Assembly (NCBI GenBank): GCA_009760855.2
Contig: WPIO01000001.1
Coordinates: 3,308,001-3,372,000 of the forward strand
Direction of reading: 5' to 3'
Source: Cristatella mucedo
Taxonomy: Eukaryota > Bryozoa > Phylactolaemata > Cristatellidae
DNA: 64,000 nt
The notes below the pieces were generated by a model that saw only the letters and a program-made list of their open reading frames with translations, had not been told where the DNA came from and searched no databases. Positions within the stretch are counted from its first letter, which is position 1. Each line of letters opens with the position of its first letter. A program made the translations under genes and the position numbers. Shown here piece after piece: positions 59,309 to 64,000 of the stretch.

Positions 59309-59372
59309 TTACATACGTCTCTCTCTATATATATGTATGTATATATATATATAGAGAGAGAGACGTATGTAA
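59309..59372. repeat. 64-bp near-perfect palindrome
   Basis: The left arm ttacatacgtctctctctat and right arm atagagagagagacgtatgt(aa) are reverse complements around a TA-repeat centre. Confidence 0.9.
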
Positions 59373-59729
59373 ACATATAATATACACTTGAATGAAAAAT
59401 ATCTACGAGGTACGTCAAATACCATCTACATACCAACTATTCTCCACCGGAGTTGACATGAGTGCAATCACTTGCTTGCAAAATGGACTACCGTCGATGG
59501 CCGCTTTGAGTACTACTGTCAGAAACAAATCACTCCATGCAGCTTGGAACGTTATTTTTCCTTCTAAAATTACAGAATTAATGTTTGCACTTACAGTCGG
59601 ATCATCTTACTTGGAATCCAACCGGTGCTCAGGGTACAGGGTACATACAAGCTTGTATGAGAGGCAAGTTTTTTGCACTCGTTGACCACACACCTCATGC
59701 TTGAACTGCTCATCTATTGCTCTCCAGCC

Positions 59730-60110
59730 ATGGACAAGACACAGGAAATGAACTGTGGAATCAAAGGTCAAATCGTGACCTTGCTCAGGATGGGTCTAAG
59801 CAAAGTGAAGTTGCCACACAAGGTTGGTATTACTAAAGGAGCCGTCATGTACAACCCGAAGAAGTATTTTCAGGGTGATAGCATGGACGTCTTACTATGC
59901 TCTGGCCGGCTTTTGGCGGCAACAAGGAATGACTGCCTAGTCAAGCTGGCTGCTCTGGGCCAAAAGTGAAAGCCCCAGTTCGAGCTCTCTCGAACTCGTT
60001 GGAAGAGGCCACCTGCACATGGGCTGTTTAAAATCTATGCTCAACTAAGGTGGTAGAAGTGTACTTGTGTGGTCGTGTTTTTTTGCTGCCGGCATCAGGA
60101 CTCTTCACCG
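59730..60110 (+). pseudogene. Tc1-like transposase N-terminal fragment
   Basis: From ATG 59730 the frame reads MDKTQEMNCGIKGQIVTLLR, MGLSKVKLPHKVGITKGAV and YNPKKYFQG, then SGRLLAATRNDCLVKLA. This is the Tc1 paired-like HTH (RGQIV-x-L-x3-G-x-S ... A-x-x-VGI-x-KGAV) followed by the GRP-type linker. A stop closes the frame at 59969 and similarity continues weakly in other frames. No catalytic domain is attached. Confidence 0.82.
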
Positions 60111-60114
60111 AATG

Positions 60115-60520
60115 GAAGATAAATGTCGAGAAAATGCTGAAAAGATTAGTCCAACAATCGAATAACTGTTTAGGTTACCTTTCAAAAGACAACGTGTTAG
60201 CAATGGGAGCTGAAGTTTTGACGATTTTCATATACAAGGAAAGCATTAAAATCCATTAGGAAAACCTTGTCTAACCTAAAAGTAAACCGCAAGCAGCATA
60301 TCTACGAACTTTGAAATTTACCTATAGCGACATCATTATGTCTCAACTTGTTGAATCTTGGTACATTGAGGTACATGTTAGCAGCTGTTCGAGGTACTTG
60401 CTTGTGGCTTAAACAGCTTTATTTACAGTGTAGCTTTATGCTTTTTAAATTCCATAATTCGGCTTGTAATTGATGGATCGACGTGAAATTTTAGACGTGA
60501 GTTGAACTCTGCTTGTACAT
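60115..60520 (+). mobile_element. Diverged relative of the 32.3-kb MITE, truncated
   Basis: gataaatgtcgagaaaatgc, then aaaagattagtccaacaatc and gaataact match the left end of the 32343 element. Inner matches include cctaac...aagtaaaccg, gcagcatatct and ggtacattgaggtacatgtt. The right inverted repeat is missing. Confidence 0.75.
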
Positions 60521-60651
60521 CACTGCAGTAGTTCGTTTCTGATTTCGAATGGATAACTTTTTCTATGGATATTAACAAATGTCTTTGAATTGTATGTTCT
60601 ACAATCACGGTGATATACAGCAAAAGTTATCCAACCGAAATAAATAGAAAT

Positions 60652-60772
60652 TTAATTCATTTGCATAGTGCCCTAAAAGTTCTCAATCCAGGTGCTTCAC
60701 CTATGCCACAGGGCTTGAACCCACGACCTCGGTCGTCAGAGGCAAGAACTTTGACCTCGGTCGTCACATGAG
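60652..60772 (-). mobile_element. SINE-A copy, head damaged
   Basis: taattcatttgcatagtgcc, then ctatgccacagggcttgaac and ccacgacctcggtcgtc. The head repeats itself (gacctcggtcgtca occurs twice). Confidence 0.7.
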
Positions 60773-60832
60773 AGAAATGATCAATTGCAGTGATGTACTA
60801 GGAGAACTGATCTTGTCTTAATTTCTTCTTAC

Positions 60833-61104
60833 GAGACGACATCTACTCTCCTACTGCCCCCTATGGCACATCATTTTCAGCGATTCTGAGCTGCTACTTC
60901 CATGCTACTCACTACCTCAACTGCTCTCCTGACTCTGCTATGCTTCCCACTTTCTCTTTGTTGCGTGAGACGAAGTCTGTTGGCTACCTAATGTGTACCG
61001 AAAGCCGCTTAGGCTGTGAGTGCACTATACAAAACTCTCCTGCGTAACACCCACATGGTCTCTATGACTTTGTGGAGTTACAGATGGAGATACATTACAT
61101 TACA
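60833..61104 (+). mobile_element. LINE-1w 3' end
   Basis: SFSAILSCYFHATHYLNCSP, DSAMLPTFSLLRETKSVGYL and CTIQNSPA followed by the 3' UTR and ggagatacattacattacat. It shows the (TACAT)n end of the family most clearly. Confidence 0.9.
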
Positions 61105-61105
61105 T

Positions 61106-61482
61106 TTGAGATTTCTTGTTGACCCGTCAAGTATTGGCCGAGTTATGGAATTTACAGGGCAAACAATGCACGATAAATTGGTCTTTTTAAAAGTCACCAG
61201 CATTTACCTTAACAAGTTGCAAACATTTTATCTTGATGTACCAAGGTTCAACAAGTTGGGACAAAGTCATAAATGATGTAGAGGTCGGTAAATTTCATAT
61301 TTGTTGATATGGGGCATCTGGTTTACTTATGGGTTAGACAAGGTTTGCCTAATCATTTTTAATGATTTCCTTTTATAGGTAAACGTCATTACTTCAGATC
61401 CCATTCTAAATCTCGTGAAATGTATACCGAATAGTTTGTCGATCGTTGGATTAATCTTTTAAGTATTTTCTGGGCATTTACC
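61106..61482 (-). mobile_element. Diverged relative of the 32.3-kb MITE, inverted
   Basis: Reading from 61482 leftward: ggtaaatgcccagaaaatac, ttaaaagattaatccaacga, then accttgtctaaccc, aagtaaaccag and cttggtacatcaagataaaa. It is the same order as 60115-60520 but on the other strand. Confidence 0.75.
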
Positions 61483-61509
61483 GTTAGTGAAGAATGGATA
61501 AGACCTTGT

Positions 61510-61810
61510 TCATAGGCGTATTCCAAAATGTTGGGTCACACTGTGCCAGAGCTCTTGTAGGGGAAGGCTATATGACCCCAAGCATATTGTGACGGCAGTA
61601 ATGCAATTCCTTGCAGATGAAGACGTTTGAGTCCTTAGTTGGCAAAGCCAATCTCCCGATCTCAACCCTAGAGCATCCGTGAGGCAGGTTGGAGTACTCA
61701 TATAGAGCACATAACTGCATCTCCATCGTCTTCTCAGCAGCTTTGTGATCGGCACAAGCAGCTTTGAGACTGATTAACTCGATATGCTTGCCGAAAGTTG
61801 ACCGAGTCAA
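61510..61810 (-). pseudogene. Unrecognised open frame with protein-like composition
   Basis: Frames 61568-61810 and 61510-61755 on the minus strand give ISLKAACADHKAAEKTMEMQ, YSNLPHGCSRVEIGRLALPT and ELHYCRHN, which read like a real protein. After the stop at about 61568 another frame continues with ALAQCDPTFWNTPMNK. I do not recognise the family. A broken transposase or retroelement protein is possible. Confidence 0.35.
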
Positions 61811-62043
61811 TACCCCCTCCCTCTTTGCCCCAAATACAGGTTATAAAGAACAGAAGCAGTCTGACCTCCTATTAATGTAAGTATTTATTAACGATTATAT
61901 TTAACCTTCTCATTATAGAAAATACTAATACACCTTATGTCCATGTTGTTATTGCTGTATACTAAGATTAGGTCAGTCGGCTGGCTGGATAGCAGCTTGT
62001 TGAGGTGTATGTCTGCTGCCGTTGTAAATGCTTTTCCGTTTGA

Positions 62044-62046
<3 letters not shown>

Positions 62047-62130
<84 letters not shown>
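62047..62130. repeat. (TA)n microsatellite
   Basis: About 40 TA units, abutting the T/A-rich 3' end of the SINE-B at 62131. Confidence 0.95.
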
Positions 62131-62134
<4 letters not shown>

Positions 62135-62298
62135 AGCTGCTTAAACAGCCTCTTTTTGTATAGCGACAGAAGAGCCTTTACGGCTATCACCACCACTTGC
62201 AGTGGCGATAAAGGATCGCCCACCACAGGAATCGAACCCACGACCTCGGGACCGAAGTCATGAAAGCAACCGCCTTACCTAGTGTGCCATTACGGCTG
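62131..62298 (-). mobile_element. SINE-B copy, complete
   Basis: cctagctgcttaaacagcct at the left (3' end) through ggcgataaaggatcgcccac (perfect hairpin) to cttacctagtgtgccattac at the right. The B box has one change (GGTTCGATTCC). Confidence 0.87.
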
Positions 62299-62559
62299 TA
62301 CACACAGACGAGCGCACACATGCGGGCACACACACACACAGCATAAACAATCCTCACAGTATAGCTGCAGCTGTTGTGGCTGTACATTCATTCTAGTTCA
62401 TTCATTCATAATAGGGTTTTCTACAATGCAAGGCATGCTAAAGTTATGTGCAGCATGTGAAAATATCGCTTGACTGGCCAAAAGCAGACACACATGCTGT
62501 TGTTATGTGTGTGTTTGGTGTGACGTTGTCCCATCACTATTCTCTATTACCTCTCTTGT

Positions 62560-62840
62560 CTGGCCCGGCGTAGAGGCCACCAGCATCTGTGGTGTCTCAT
62601 CTTCAGCAGCGCATTCCATGATGAGCCTGAGTTTTGCTGGAAAGGTCGGCTACTGGCAGAGGCCGAACACTGTTCCTCAGCCGCCAGACGATACGGCTCC
62701 ATAGTCGTTCTATGGGGCTCGAATCAGGCGACTGGCCGGGCGACTGCATCAGCTCCGTACAAAGATTCGTCAGAAAGTGCTTCACTGGCCTGGCAGGGTG
62801 CTTTAGGTTCGTTCTCGTGCCTCCAAATATAACGACCCCA
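62560..62840 (-). pseudogene. Tc1/mariner transposase C-terminal fragment
   Basis: The minus strand reads LKHPARPVKHFLTNLC, then LMQSPGQSPDSSPIERLWSR and RPLPVADLSSKTQ. This is the second Asp region, SPD-x-x-PIE with the third acidic residue (Glu), and the C-terminus. A frameshift lies before KHPAR. The copy beyond 62600 is also similar to the D copy at 62892 (tgggacaacgtcacaccaaa). Confidence 0.88.
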
Positions 62841-62891
62841 GAGAGTATGTGACTCAGCAAAGTATGTGAGCTTCGAAGTTCAACTTGTTTG

Positions 62892-63165
62892 ACCAACAAT
62901 AATTTGAGTTAAGTACTTTTTGACGAATCCTTGTTGGCTGGAGATGCAGTGGCTCACCCAGTTCCCTGATTAGAACCCATAGAACGTTTATGGAACTGTA
63001 TCGAACGGTGGCAGATTGTTCGGCGTATATCAGTAGCAGAACTTTTCAGTAAAACTCGGACTCTATTGGAATGTGCTGCTGATGATGAGAGACAGAAGCT
63101 TGTGGTCTCTGCCTGGCTAGACAATGAAGGTAAGACAGAATCATGATGGGACGATGTCACACCGA
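62892..63165 (+). pseudogene. Tc1/mariner transposase C-terminal fragment, head-to-head with the previous copy
   Basis: The plus strand reads VKYFLTNPCWLEMQWLTQFP, then D-stop-NP, and after a one-base shift PIERLWNCIERWQIVRRIS, VAELFSKTRTLLECAADDER and WDDVTPNA. The same catalytic region as at 62560-62840 but on the other strand, starting at the same alignment point. Confidence 0.87.
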
Positions 63166-63549
63166 ATGCATGCATACTAGCAGCATATATGCTTGTTTTT
63201 ATGCTGTCAATAGATGTTTTTACATGGTGCGAAAAAATTTATTATGCCTCCCATGGTAGGAAAACTTCATAATACTCAAACGAATTTGCAGCCACAGCAG
63301 CTGCGGCCATACAGCAAGGACTTTTTTTTGACGAGTTTTAGGACTGCCGGGGCAGCCACCATGATGGTTGTCCACTTGCCTGCATTTTGAGTTTAAATTG
63401 ACCTTGCTGTCACCAAAAGTGTGCACAATGGTTCCCAATTTGTTTATGCATGTGCTCCTGCAATTATCACATGCTGTGCTTAATTGAATAAGTGCGTACG
63501 ACAGAGTACCTCCCTTATTTGCATTTACCTGTGGAACCCACCCAGACAT

Positions 63550-63835
63550 GGGACTTATCAAACGCTCACCATTTCCTGTTTTGCTTCCCCATTTTTGCTC
63601 ACTACAAGTGTGCAAAAAGCGTTTATCAGCTGATGGATTGACGACAGGTGACGACCAGTTGCCGGAACTGTCGATGAACGTCATCCTGAAAATGCTCGAT
63701 TGGGTGATGGTCTCGAGGCTGTCTTGGCCAGTGTATTGCCGCTTCGATAGTGTAAGCTAATTGGAATAAATTTAAAAAATGTATTTTTGTTGCTGTTGTG
63801 TTTTGGGTCAGTGTCGTGTCGGACTAAATAATTCT
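63550..63835 (-). pseudogene. Third Tc1/mariner transposase fragment, more diverged
   Basis: RHDTDPKHNSNKNTF (about 63780-63820) corresponds to the D-N-DPKHTS motif, and WPRQPRDHHPIEH (about 63695-63735) to WPSQSPDLNPIEH. LINAFCTLVVSKNG follows. The Asp and Glu positions are recognisable but the frame is broken. It looks like a different subfamily from the two copies to its left. Confidence 0.75.
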
Positions 63836-64000
63836 GTCCACGAAATGTCACCGCTCGTCGCAGCACGGTGTATTAAGTGTCTAAATAAAAATCTTGTGTC
63901 ACGATGCTGGGTGTGCAATGCAGGACTCCGCCACCCCATTTCTGCTGAAGCATCCCCCCAATACCATAACACCTGCCCACCCCTACCCCAAGTTTGACCG

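Noticed and set aside
62047-62241. Tyr/Ile repeat protein on the minus strand
   Set aside because: It is the (TA)n microsatellite read through into a SINE-B copy.

Overview
This is a piece of nuclear genome from an animal. Two conserved protein genes are interrupted by, or embedded in, repeat-rich DNA, and both read on the minus strand. Porcupine, the acyltransferase that lipidates Wnt proteins, is an animal gene. The ZUP1 locus is split by GT-AG introns of about 5 kb each. Pol III SINEs, CR1/L2-like non-LTR elements, Tc1/mariner relics and a Helitron/PIF1-type helicase relic fill most of the rest. A many-repeat invertebrate genome fits best; I cannot name the phylum from the sequence.

Layout. 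0-4 kb: GC- and CpG-rich, promoter-like DNA with a 34-bp minisatellite and no recognised gene. 4-13 kb: repeats, including an extreme AT-rich island at 9.5 kb. 13-35.4 kb: ZUP1 (zinc-finger ubiquitin peptidase), minus strand. Exon 1 (two C2H2 fingers) is at 35.2-35.4 kb and the four catalytic exons are at 23.7, 18.8, 18.2 and 13.1 kb. Exon phases match exactly and all three expected catalytic residues are present; the middle exons and the last exon were not found. The introns carry a nearly full-length but decayed L2-like LINE (14.3-16.7 kb), a 600-bp purine tract, and a LINE-in-LINE nest (24.8-27 kb). 43.3-44.9 kb: an intact, intronless porcupine (PORCN) gene in GC-rich DNA. 45-64 kb: LINE, SINE, Helitron and Tc1 debris, with a second GC-rich island at 55.5-56.4 kb.

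Mobile elements. I name four dispersed families here for convenience. LINE-1w ends in repeats of TACAT. LINE-2w ends in a conserved stem-loop plus (ATT)n. SINE-A is tRNA-like and its tail matches the LINE-2w stem-loop, which suggests LINE-2w mobilises it. SINE-B is tRNA-like with a perfect B box, an internal hairpin and a T-rich tail. A 456-bp MITE with ~55-bp inverted repeats and TTAA-like flanks sits inside a LINE-2w copy, and two diverged relatives lie in inverted orientation at 60.1-61.5 kb.

The two host genes are not known to act together. Porcupine works in the ER on Wnt ligands; ZUP1 cleaves K63-linked ubiquitin chains in the nucleus and cytosol. No prokaryotic features, rRNA genes, genuine tRNA genes or CRISPR arrays were seen.
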